DNA of 64,000 bases, from assembly GCA_016794565.1 (NCBI GenBank), contig JAEUHQ010000038.1:1-64000 (forward strand), written 5' to 3'. The translations under genes were made by a program, and so were the position numbers. The first letter of the stretch is position 1. Every line of letters begins with the position of its first letter. Below the pieces are notes generated by a model. It made no database searches. It saw nothing but the letters and a program-made list of their open reading frames with translations, and was not told the origin of the DNA. Below, in pieces: positions 57,086 to 64,000 of this stretch. This DNA is from Planctomycetota bacterium. Lineage in GTDB: Bacteria; Planctomycetota; UBA1135; UBA2386.

Positions 57086-57868
57086 ATGTCGCGCACGGAA
57101 CCAACTCCTACGGCGCCCGATTCGCTGCGCGGGCGTGCAGTCCTCGTGACCGGTTCGACGCGCGGCATCGGCTTCGCGATCGCCGCCGAAGGCGCGCGCC
57201 GCGGTGCCGTGGTCGGCGTGCACGGTCGTGATCCTGCGCGCGTCGGCGAGGCCGCGAACACCCTGCGCGATCGTGTGCCGGGTGCGAGCGTCGTCGAGTG
57301 CGCCGCCGATTTCGCGGAGCCATCGCAGGCCGCGACCGCGGTGCGGTCGTTCGTCGCCGCCGCCGGCGCGATCGACGGGCTCGTGAACTGCGCCGGGGGC
57401 GGCAAGGCCGCGCCGTTCCGGGCGATGACGCTCGACGGATGGCGTGCGACGTTCGCGACGAACCTCGAAGCGGCGATGCTCGCGACGCAGGCTGCCTACG
57501 TCGCGATGCGGGACCGGCGCCGGGGCGCCATCGTCAACGTGGCATCGCTCGCTGCGCACGGACCGGGTCGGTGGATGGGTGCCGACTACGCCGCGAGCAA
57601 GGCGGGCCTCGTGTCGCTCACGCAGAGCCTCGCACTCGAGGCCGCACGCCTCGGCATCCGCGTCAACGCGGTCTCCCCCGGCATGATCGAGACGGACATG
57701 ACGGCCGCGCTGACCGCGGAGAAGAGGGATGCGGTGGGTGTGCCGCTGGGTCGATTCGGGACGCCCGGCGAAGTCGCCGGGGCGGTCGTGTTCCTCCTCT
57801 CCGATGCCGCGGCGTACGTCACCGGACAGGTGCTGCACGTCGACGGCGGTCTCTTCACCAAGGGTTGA
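57086..57868 (+). CDS. FabG-like short-chain dehydrogenase/reductase
   Basis: 260 residues. Classical SDR: VTGSTRGIGFAIAAEGARRG with the Rossmann glycines, LVNCAGGGKAAPFRAMTLDG, NVASLAAHGPG, the catalytic YAASKAG, and IRVNAVSPGMIETDMT. FabG enzymes reduce 3-ketoacyl-ACP with NADPH. The gene begins a tight four-gene run with a ketoacyl-ACP synthase 3 bases later, an ACP and an acyltransferase, so an acyl-ACP reductase role in a specialised lipid pathway is likely. Confidence 0.85.
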   Translation: MSRTEPTPTAPDSLRGRAVLVTGSTRGIGFAIAAEGARRGAVVGVHGRDPARVGEAANTLRDRVPGASVVECAADFAEPSQAATAVRSFVAAAGAIDGLVNCAGGGKAAPFRAMTLDGWRATFATNLEAAMLATQAAYVAMRDRRRGAIVNVASLAAHGPGRWMGADYAASKAGLVSLTQSLALEAARLGIRVNAVSPGMIETDMTAALTAEKRDAVGVPLGRFGTPGEVAGAVVFLLSDAAAYVTGQVLHVDGGLFTKG

Positions 57869-57871
57869 GCG

Positions 57872-59110
57872 ATGAGCGACCAGCAACGCGTCGTGGTCAC
57901 CGGAGTCGGGCTCTTCACGCCGCTCGGCAGCGACGAGCCGACGATGCGGCGTCGCCTGTTCGGGCGCGAGCCCGGCGTCGGCAAGCTGCGGTCGCTCGAT
58001 CCCGCGCCGTACAAGTCGCAGAACGCGGCGGAGGTCGACCCGACGCTGCTCGCGGGGGCACTCGCCGCAGCGCGGATCCGTCCAGGGGACCGCACGTGCG
58101 ACATGGCGATCCTCGTGGCAGGCCAGGCCCTCGGCGCCGCGGGCCTGCTCGCCGAGGGCGCGCCGAAGGACACGGCGGCGCTGTTCGGGACCGGCTCGGG
58201 CCCTTCGCATGCGCTGCAGGAGTCGTGGAAGGCGTTCTTCGAGGGCGGCCCGCGCGCGGTGCGTCCGACGACGGTGCCGCGGTGCATGCTCAACGTCGTG
58301 AGCTCCGCGGTGTCGATCCACTTCGGCCTGCTCGGCTCGAACTACACGCTGGTGAGCGCGTGCTCTTCGTCGACGATCGCGCTGGGAGTCGGTTTCCGGA
58401 TGATCCGCAACGGCGACGCGGTGCGCGTGCTGTGCGGCGGTAGCGAGTCGATGTTCACGCCGGCGCTCTACGCGAGCTGGGACAACCTCGGCGTGATGTC
58501 GCGCAACGCCGACCCGGCGCGCGCGTCCCGGCCGTTCGACGTCGATCGCGACGGGTTCGTGCTCGGCGAGGGTGCGGGTGCGCTGGTCCTCGAGTCGCTC
58601 GACGAAGCGAAGCGCCGCGGCGCCACCATCCGGGCCGAAGTGCTCGGCTTCGGCGAGTCCTCCGACGGGACCCACATCACGCGGCCGAGCATCGACGGTC
58701 AGGCCGCGGCGATCACCGCGGCGCTGCGTTCGGCCCGACTGTCGCCGGCGGCGGTCGACTTCGTCAACGCGCACGGTACGGCGACGCGCGCCAACGACGA
58801 GTGCGAGGCCGCGGCGATCCGCAAGGTGTTCGGCGCCGAGGCGGACCGGATCCCGGTGCTGTCCAGCAAGTCGTTCTTCGGCCACTTGCTGGGGGCGGCC
58901 GGCGTCGTCGAGACGATCGCGTCGATCGCGTGCCTCGACGAACAGCGACTGCACGCGAACCTGAACCTCGAACGTCCCGATCCAGCGTGCCCCGTGCGCA
59001 CGACCGGCGTCGACACGCTGGCGTTGCCGCTGCGAGTCTGTATGAAGAACAGCTTCGGCTTCGGCGGCAGCAATTCGACCCTGATCCTGGCCCGCTACGA
59101 GGAACGTTAG
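57872..59110 (+). CDS. Beta-ketoacyl-ACP synthase II-like (KAS)
   Basis: 412 residues, thiolase fold. Catalytic Cys in LVSACSSSTIALGVGF, His in VNAHGTATRANDECEA, His in LSSKSFFGHLLGAAGVVETI, so it is an active condensing enzyme and not a chain-length factor. GSGPSHALQESWKAFF and FVLGEGAGALVLESL are typical KAS II features. It elongates acyl chains on ACP with malonyl-ACP. The next gene, an ACP, starts in the base after its stop. Confidence 0.9.
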   Translation: MSDQQRVVVTGVGLFTPLGSDEPTMRRRLFGREPGVGKLRSLDPAPYKSQNAAEVDPTLLAGALAAARIRPGDRTCDMAILVAGQALGAAGLLAEGAPKDTAALFGTGSGPSHALQESWKAFFEGGPRAVRPTTVPRCMLNVVSSAVSIHFGLLGSNYTLVSACSSSTIALGVGFRMIRNGDAVRVLCGGSESMFTPALYASWDNLGVMSRNADPARASRPFDVDRDGFVLGEGAGALVLESLDEAKRRGATIRAEVLGFGESSDGTHITRPSIDGQAAAITAALRSARLSPAAVDFVNAHGTATRANDECEAAAIRKVFGAEADRIPVLSSKSFFGHLLGAAGVVETIASIACLDEQRLHANLNLERPDPACPVRTTGVDTLALPLRVCMKNSFGFGGSNSTLILARYEER

Positions 59111-59359
59111 GTGGTGCAGAAGGACATTCTCGACCGGCTCCGCGACATCATCGCCCGGACAGGCCGCGACGTGATCGACGTCAAGAACATCGGCGAGAAG
59201 GACACGATCGCGTCGCTCGGCATCGACTCCCTGTCGATGCTCGACTTCCTCTACGACGTGCAGCAGGAGTTCCGGATCGAGTTCGATCCGCAGGAACTGG
59301 TGGCGGTGAAGACGCTCGGCGAGCTCGCGGCGTTCGTCGAGAAGCGCATCGCGGCGTGA
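59111..59359 (+). CDS. Acyl carrier protein
   Basis: 82 residues, acidic and helical, starting at GTG 59111. The phosphopantetheine Ser sits in ASLGIDSLSMLDFLYDVQ (GIDSLS). It carries the growing acyl chain of the neighbouring KAS and SDR and is specialised rather than the housekeeping AcpP, judging by its place in this operon. Its stop overlaps the next start (GTGA). Confidence 0.93.
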   Translation: MVQKDILDRLRDIIARTGRDVIDVKNIGEKDTIASLGIDSLSMLDFLYDVQQEFRIEFDPQELVAVKTLGELAAFVEKRIAA

Positions 59360-60258
59360 AACGCGTCCGCCATCTCCTCGAGTACGCGCTGCTGCGCGTC
59401 GTTCTGTTCTTCGTCGACGTGCTGCCGCTGTCGATCTGCATCGGCATCGCGCACACGATCGGGGACTTCGTGTGGCTCTTCTGGCCCGGTCGCCGGCGCA
59501 TCGCGATCGACAACATCGTCGCCGCGGGGATCGAGACGGACGGGAAGCGAGCGAGCCGGCTCGCGCGGACGGTGTTCCGGCAGTTCGTGCGCGTCGTGAT
59601 CGAGTCGTTGAAGTCCGACGCCTACTTCGGCAAGCACTCGTGGGAGAAGTGCATCGCGTGGAAGGTGCCGCCCGAGGTCGATGCGCTTCTCGCCGATCCG
59701 AAGCGGGGCGTGATCCTCGCGTCGGGCCACCTCGGCAACTGGGAGATCGCGGCGCAGGTGCTCTCGCACCGGAAGCCCGTGCTCGGCATCACGCGGCGGA
59801 TGAACAACCCGTACGTGGACAGGCTGATGCTGCGGCGCAAGCCGCGCAACCGCTTCGAGACGACGCCGAAGCGCGACGCCGACCTCGGCCGCCTCATGGG
59901 CGCACTGCGCGACGGCAAGGTGCTCGCGATCATGATCGACCAGAACGCGAAGGACCGCGGCATGCTGGTCGACTTCTTCGGGCGACCGGCGTCGAGCCAC
60001 ACGGCGATCGCACTGCTGCACCTGGTGACGAAGGCGCCGCTCGTCTTCGGCTACTGCACGGAGGTCGCGCCGATGCGGTTCGAGTTCCGCGCGACGGGAC
60101 CGTTCCGTTTCGCGCCGACTGGCGACAAGGAGGCGGACGTCCGGCGGATCCTCGAGCACTTGAACCGCGAACTCGAGGCCGCGGTCCGCGACTGCCCCGA
60201 CGAGTACCTGTGGGGGCACCGGCGCTGGCGCCTGCCCGAGTCAGCGACGCGTCACTGA
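59356..60258 (+). CDS. LpxL/HtrB-type acyltransferase
   Basis: 300 residues from GTG 59356, overlapping the ACP gene by 4 bases. N-terminal membrane helix LLRVVLFFVDVLPLSICIGI; catalytic H-x4-E in ASGHLGNWEIAAQ; then MNNPYVDRLMLRRKP, VLAIMIDQNAKDRGMLVDF and the end YLWGHRRWRLPE, a family hallmark. LpxL enzymes transfer acyl chains from ACP to lipid A or other acceptors. Given the neighbours the acyl chain is probably made by the same operon. The acceptor is unknown. The 3' end overlaps the convergent LOG gene by 7 bases. Confidence 0.88.
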   Translation: MKRVRHLLEYALLRVVLFFVDVLPLSICIGIAHTIGDFVWLFWPGRRRIAIDNIVAAGIETDGKRASRLARTVFRQFVRVVIESLKSDAYFGKHSWEKCIAWKVPPEVDALLADPKRGVILASGHLGNWEIAAQVLSHRKPVLGITRRMNNPYVDRLMLRRKPRNRFETTPKRDADLGRLMGALRDGKVLAIMIDQNAKDRGMLVDFFGRPASSHTAIALLHLVTKAPLVFGYCTEVAPMRFEFRATGPFRFAPTGDKEADVRRILEHLNRELEAAVRDCPDEYLWGHRRWRLPESATRH

Positions 60259-61148
60259 CCGCGCGGCAGCCGTTCGGCCGGCTTCTCGCGGTAGAAGTCC
60301 TCGATGATGCGCCAGCACTCCTGCGCCGTCTCCGCGTACGAGAGCAGTTCGAGGTCCTCGGGCGAGATGGTCCCTTCCTCCACGAACACGTCCCAGTCGA
60401 TCAGCCGGTTCCAGTAGTCGCGGCCGAACAGCACGATCGGGATCGGCTGCATGCGGCGCGTCTGGATCAGCGTCAGCGCCTCGAACAGTTCGTCCATCGT
60501 GCCGAAGCCGCCCGGGAACGCGACCATCGCCTTCGCACGCATCAGGAAGTGCATCTTTCGGATCGCGAAGTACTTGAACTCGAAGCACAGCTCCGGAGTG
60601 ATGAAGCTGTTGGGCTCCTGCTCGAACGGCAGCGTGATGTTGAGGCCGATCGACTTCGCGCCGATGTCGAACGCGCCGCGGTTCGCAGCTTCCATGATGC
60701 CGGGCCCGCCGCCGGTGCACACGACGTAGTCGCACGTGTGGTCGACCTGGCACTGGCTCGACACGATGCGGGCGAACTCGCGGGCCTCGTCGTAGTAGTG
60801 CGCCTTCTTCAGGACGTTCTCCGCGATGCGGAGCCGGCGCTGGAGGGTCTTGTCGGCAGGCTTCTTCGCGAGCGCCATGCGGGCGTCTTCGACCTTCCGT
60901 TCGGCCTTTTCGCGCTCGATCACCCGGGTGCCGCCGAAGACGACGACCGTCGACTGCACGCCGGTCTCGTGCATGATCAGTTCGGGCTTCAGCAGTTCGA
61001 GTTGCAGGCGCACCGGGCGCAGTTCGGCGCGGCCCATGAAATCGGCGTCGAGGTGCGACTGGCGGTACGACGTCGATTCGCGGATCGCTCGGATGCGCTG
61101 CGCGTGCGCGTCGTCGGCCGAAGGAACGGGCGGGGTGCGGTGCTTCAT
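60252..61148 (-). CDS. LOG family protein (TIGR00730-like)
   Basis: 298 residues from ATG 61148. Rossmann-type LOG fold: VVVFGGTRV, VVCTGGGPGIMEAANRGAFD, IGLNITLPFEQEPNSF, and the signature VAFPGGFGTMDELFEALTLI (PGGxGTxxE). Such proteins hydrolyse nucleotide 5'-monophosphates, in some cases cytokinin nucleotides. An N-terminal ~75-residue extension precedes the fold (HAQRIRAIRESTSYRQSHLD). Longer open frames upstream overlap the divergent gene and are shadows. Confidence 0.88.
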   Translation of the reverse strand: MKHRTPPVPSADDAHAQRIRAIRESTSYRQSHLDADFMGRAELRPVRLQLELLKPELIMHETGVQSTVVVFGGTRVIEREKAERKVEDARMALAKKPADKTLQRRLRIAENVLKKAHYYDEAREFARIVSSQCQVDHTCDYVVCTGGGPGIMEAANRGAFDIGAKSIGLNITLPFEQEPNSFITPELCFEFKYFAIRKMHFLMRAKAMVAFPGGFGTMDELFEALTLIQTRRMQPIPIVLFGRDYWNRLIDWDVFVEEGTISPEDLELLSYAETAQECWRIIEDFYREKPAERLPRGQ

Positions 61149-61235
61149 GCAGGGAATGGCTCGACGCCGACGAATTCCCGCATCGGCATTCGCGGGGTCC
61201 ATTCCGCAGTGCACGTGCCTGTCGCCCGGTCCGGC

Positions 61236-61241
61236 TACCAT
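61236..61241 (+). promoter_or_regulatory. -10-like TACCAT, 9 nt before the regulatory-like protein ATG
   Basis: TACCAT ends 9 nt before ATG 61251, predicting a leader of 1-3 nt. It shares a 102-base divergent region with the LOG gene. Confidence 0.45.
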
Positions 61242-61250
61242 CGCGGCGCC

Positions 61251-63770
61251 ATGGGCCGCACCCTGAACCTGACCCTCGCCGCTCTGGCTGTTTCGGCCTT
61301 GGCCGGCGTCGTGTGGTGGGCGGGGGCCGGGGCCGGGTTCGCGCCGGCGCCGCCAACGGCGCCGGCGACAGCGCCGAAGCCGGAGGGGACGGCTCCGCCC
61401 GTCGAGGCCTCGATCGTCGCGCCGGCCCGCGAAGCTGCTGTGGCCCCGCTCGACGGAGCGACCGTCGAGGTGCTGGTCGTGCGCGGGAACGACGAGGCTC
61501 CGGTGCCGAACGCCGCGGTGTGGGCGTGGCCGCCCGGGCTCCGCTTCGAGGATCTCCCGCCGGAGGAAGCGGAGTTCGCGACCCGTGATCCGCACGGGTT
61601 TCGTGAGCAAGTGAGTCCGCGCCTCGCGACCGACGCGCAAGGCAGGTGCCGTGTGCCGCTCGCCGGGCGCGGGACGCAGGTTGCCGCCGGAGTCGACGGG
61701 TGGTGGGGCACCGGCGCGGTGAACACCTCGCGCGAACGGAACCTCGTGCGCCTCGATCGAGACAACGCACTGCGCGTGCGCGTCGTCGGTGTGGCGCGAG
61801 AGCCGGTCGCCGCGGTGCACGTCGTGTTCCGTCGCGACGGCGCGCGCGGCGAGTCGGTGGGCGTCACCGACGGCGAGGGCCGATTCGTGCTGCGTCACTC
61901 GCAGGCGTGGAGCGCTTCGGCTGCCGAGAGTGTCGTTCGTGTGCACGCGGTCGTGCCCGGTGGCGAGAGCCTCGGTGCAGAAGTCGACCTCGCGGCGCCG
62001 CCATCGAACGAAGTCGTGCTGACGTTGCCGGCGTGCGGACGCGTCGTCGTGTCGCTGCGCGACGCGCGGGATGGAGCGCTCGACCCGCGCTACCTCGGCA
62101 GTCCCGCGGCCGGGCTCGTCGTCGGCGATCCGTCGTCGGGTCCCTTCCCCCTCGCTAGGGACGAGGGTGTGTCCGCGATCGCGATCGTCGGTCCCGACGG
62201 CAGAGCTACGTTTGGCGCCGTGACACTCGGTGTCCCGGTCACCGCCCGCGCCGGTTTCGCCCGATCGGCGACGGAAGTCGGGCCCACGATGCGCCGACCC
62301 GAGGTCGCGATCGTCGCTCGCGAAGGTGCGGACGACGTCGTGCTGGTCGGAACGCTGCTCACGGGGGAAGGCAGGCCGTTCGCGGGTCGCAGGTTCACCG
62401 TCGAGTGCCGGCGCGGCTCCGCACCGTCGAGTGTGACAGGCCGGACGGACGACGAGGGCGCCTTCCGTGTCGACGTCGGGCCGTGTGCCGGCGACGGCGC
62501 GAGCCTCGTGTTCGACGGGCGCTCCGCGCCGAAGAGCGATCGTCTGTCGGTGATGCTCGAAGGGCGAACGCTGGTCGCTGGCGTCAACGACCTCGGGGAG
62601 CTCCGCATCGTCGCACCGCGGCCGGTCGCGGCGGGTCGGATCGTCACCGACACCGGCGAGCCCGTGCCTGGCGTCTGGCTGAACGTGCGGCGGATCGACG
62701 GAGCCCCGGCGTCGCTCACCGAGACGATTCGCGCGGACGGGGCGTTCGTCGTCGACGGAGCGATCGCCGAGGGCGTTCCCATGAGGCTGTCGGTGTCGGC
62801 ACGGTCGTTCGTCGCGACGGACCTGGTGTTCACCGCGGGTTCGACCGACCTTCGTGTCGAACTTCGTCGCGGCGGTTCGATCGATGTCGCCGCGTTCGTC
62901 GACCCCGCAGTGCCGCGCGAGCGCCTGCAGTTTCTACTGCGCCGGACCGACGCGGTGACCCCCGCTCGGGCCGCGACTCCGGAGCCAGCCGAGCCACTTG
63001 CATCGACCGATCCGGGGCGATGCGAACTGCGGTGGCGGGGTCTCGAGTCCGGCGAGTACCGCTTCGAAGCCTGGGGGGACGACTTGGACGCTCCGGCGCT
63101 CGCGTTCGCCGGATTGCGGGTCGACAACGGACCGTGCGCGGATGCGCGGCTCGGGTGCGCCGACCTGCGCCACGTGCGGCCGATCGAAGTCGTGGTCTCG
63201 GCCCCGGAGGCGATCGCGCCCGGTCCGCGCGCCAGCGTGGTCGTTCGCGGACGAGAACGGTGGCGGGTTGCGCAACTCGTCGGGGGGCGTGCGCTGCTCG
63301 CGTCGTCGACGCCGCTCGATCTGTTCGTCGTCGCGCCGGGTTTCGCTGCCAAGGCGGTGGACCGCGCCGTCGGGATGTGCGCCGTCGCGCTCGAACCGGC
63401 GCCTGAAACGCGGGTTCGCGTGGTGAAGCCGACGTCGATGCCGGCCGAGGCGGTGGTCTCGTTGCGCTTCGTGGCGCGGGCCGAAGCGGGCGACGTCAGG
63501 GTCGACTCGGCGGGCGGGTCGTACGACATCGCGCAGCTCGCGACCGAGACAGTCTCGGTCGGCGCGGCTGGCGCGGCGACCGTTCGCGTGCCGTTCGCGC
63601 GGACCTACGATGTCGAAGCGCACGTCACGTTGCGCGACCCTCCCGGGCGGCTCGTCTTCGAAACGAGCGGGGTCCGCCTTCCGTCGACGGACGAGGTCCG
63701 TGTGGAGATCCTCGAGGAGGACTGGGCGGCGCGGCTGTCCGGGTCGGCGTCGAAGCAGCGGATCCGCTGA
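61251..63770 (+). CDS. Secreted protein with carboxypeptidase-regulatory-like beta-sandwich repeats
   Basis: 839 residues from ATG 61251. An N-terminal signal or anchor helix (LTLAALAVSALAGVVWWAG) and a Pro/Ala-rich linker are followed by a series of ~80-100-residue beta-sandwiches of the carboxypeptidase-regulatory (CarboxypepD_reg) kind: VEVLVVRGNDEAPVPNAAVW, LRVRVVGVAREPVAAVHVVF, VGTLLTGEGRPFAGRRFTVE, AAGRIVTDTGEPVPGVWLNV. Such repeats scaffold other domains in planctomycete envelope proteins; no enzyme is present. The frame is open far upstream, but the start is fixed by the signal helix and the -10 element. It ends 9 bases before the convergent HipA gene. Confidence 0.8.
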   Translation: MGRTLNLTLAALAVSALAGVVWWAGAGAGFAPAPPTAPATAPKPEGTAPPVEASIVAPAREAAVAPLDGATVEVLVVRGNDEAPVPNAAVWAWPPGLRFEDLPPEEAEFATRDPHGFREQVSPRLATDAQGRCRVPLAGRGTQVAAGVDGWWGTGAVNTSRERNLVRLDRDNALRVRVVGVAREPVAAVHVVFRRDGARGESVGVTDGEGRFVLRHSQAWSASAAESVVRVHAVVPGGESLGAEVDLAAPPSNEVVLTLPACGRVVVSLRDARDGALDPRYLGSPAAGLVVGDPSSGPFPLARDEGVSAIAIVGPDGRATFGAVTLGVPVTARAGFARSATEVGPTMRRPEVAIVAREGADDVVLVGTLLTGEGRPFAGRRFTVECRRGSAPSSVTGRTDDEGAFRVDVGPCAGDGASLVFDGRSAPKSDRLSVMLEGRTLVAGVNDLGELRIVAPRPVAAGRIVTDTGEPVPGVWLNVRRIDGAPASLTETIRADGAFVVDGAIAEGVPMRLSVSARSFVATDLVFTAGSTDLRVELRRGGSIDVAAFVDPAVPRERLQFLLRRTDAVTPARAATPEPAEPLASTDPGRCELRWRGLESGEYRFEAWGDDLDAPALAFAGLRVDNGPCADARLGCADLRHVRPIEVVVSAPEAIAPGPRASVVVRGRERWRVAQLVGGRALLASSTPLDLFVVAPGFAAKAVDRAVGMCAVALEPAPETRVRVVKPTSMPAEAVVSLRFVARAEAGDVRVDSAGGSYDIAQLATETVSVGAAGAATVRVPFARTYDVEAHVTLRDPPGRLVFETSGVRLPSTDEVRVEILEEDWAARLSGSASKQRIR

Positions 63771-63779
63771 TTCGCCTGG

Positions 63780-64000
63780 TCAGACCGGTCGGTGCAGCGT
63801 GGCGATGCGTTCGATCTCCGCGGTCGCCACTCCCGCGGCGGCAGCGAACTCGTGCCACCGGGCGAGAGCCGTGCGCACTTCGGCGAGGATCGCCTTGCCC
63901 TCACCGATGGCGAAGCGATCCGCCTCGGCGAGCAGGTCGTCGGCGCCGATGTCGCGGAAGCGGCCGTTCACGCTCATCAGGTGCTGGTTCGTCCATTCGC
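63780..64000 (-). CDS. HipA-family toxin, C-terminal fragment (cut by window edge)
   Basis: At least 73 residues of the C-terminus. WTNQHLMSVNGRFRDI with the helix DLLAEADRFAIGEGKAILAE and ALARWHEFAAAAGVA then EIERIATLH is the closing pattern of HipA-like Ser/Thr kinases, type II toxins that phosphorylate tRNA-synthetase-type targets; an ATG at 63977 is internal, since the matching frame continues to the edge. A HipB-like antitoxin gene would be expected upstream, outside the window. Confidence 0.75.
   Translation of the reverse strand, partial: EWTNQHLMSVNGRFRDIGADDLLAEADRFAIGEGKAILAEVRTALARWHEFAAAAGVATAEIERIATLHRPV

Noticed and set aside
59472..61250. Upstream extension of the regulatory-like protein frame
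   Set aside because: It overlaps the acyltransferase and LOG genes; the signal helix and -10 element start at 61251.

Overview
The window reads as chromosomal DNA of a high-GC planctomycete (phylum Planctomycetota). The pointers are an ECF sigma factor of the planctomycete/acidobacterial type beside a Ser/Thr kinase fused to a WD40 propeller, a formylglycine sulfatase, FG-GAP and beta-propeller secreted proteins, a GH99/WbsX-like protein, an NTP/NDP-exchange-type carrier and several large secreted proteins without known function. I saw no rRNA, tRNA, CRISPR array, insertion sequence or phage module. The right edge cuts a HipA-family toxin gene and the left edge cuts a putative lipoprotein gene.

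Layout. 1-5.5 kb: partial lipoprotein (-), stand-alone Clp N-domain protein, a sugar-dehydrogenase propeller scrap running into dinB, a SAP-like protein, then a metallopeptidase/ATP-grasp ligase pair (-) divergent from a membrane protein. 5.6-15.2 kb: surface-glycan region with two tandem CDP-paratose/tyvelose 2-epimerase-like SDRs, a DPM1-like glycosyltransferase and a very large membrane protein (+), facing UDP-glucose dehydrogenase, a WbsX-like protein and a secreted beta-helix protein (-). 15.3-22.0 kb: ECF sigma/anti-sigma pair, a 1205-residue protein with a voltage-sensor-like bundle, YceI and a membrane protein. 22.1-30.6 kb (-): ECF sigma, WD40-kinase, giant secreted protein, EamA transporter. 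30.7-39.7 kb: GT2, NTP/NDP carrier, then (-) rRNA methyltransferase, NuoF-like flavoprotein, lipoprotein serine protease and voltage-gated K+ channel, then (+) BCAM0308-like protein and S46 peptidase. 39.7-47.3 kb: secreted proteins (SBBP propeller lipoprotein, a probably abundant surface protein, FG-GAP pair, sulfatase). 47.5-51.0 kb (-): boxC-boxB-[2Fe-2S] ferredoxin of the benzoyl-CoA epoxidation route. 51.2-57.0 kb: giant DUF4011/SF1 helicase/Vsr-like nuclease, a candidate antiphage protein. 57.1-60.3 kb: SDR-KAS-ACP-acyltransferase lipid operon. 60.3-64 kb: LOG protein, a carboxypeptidase-regulatory-like secreted protein, partial HipA.

How the parts relate. The glycan block probably makes a cell-surface saccharide containing an epimerised 3,6-dideoxyhexose-like sugar plus uronic acid. 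The box trio opens the ring of benzoyl-CoA but lacks the BoxA reductase, so the small ferredoxin is the obvious electron-donor candidate. The SDR-KAS-ACP-LpxL-like set looks like a dedicated acyl chain builder plus transfer enzyme.

Two genome-wide signals stand out. First, at least ten start codons, six of them GTG or TTG, have a TANNNT hexamer ending 6-10 nt upstream, which points to frequent leaderless transcription and helps choose starts. Second, three unrelated secreted proteins appear to share a C-terminal domain that could be a sorting or anchoring module.
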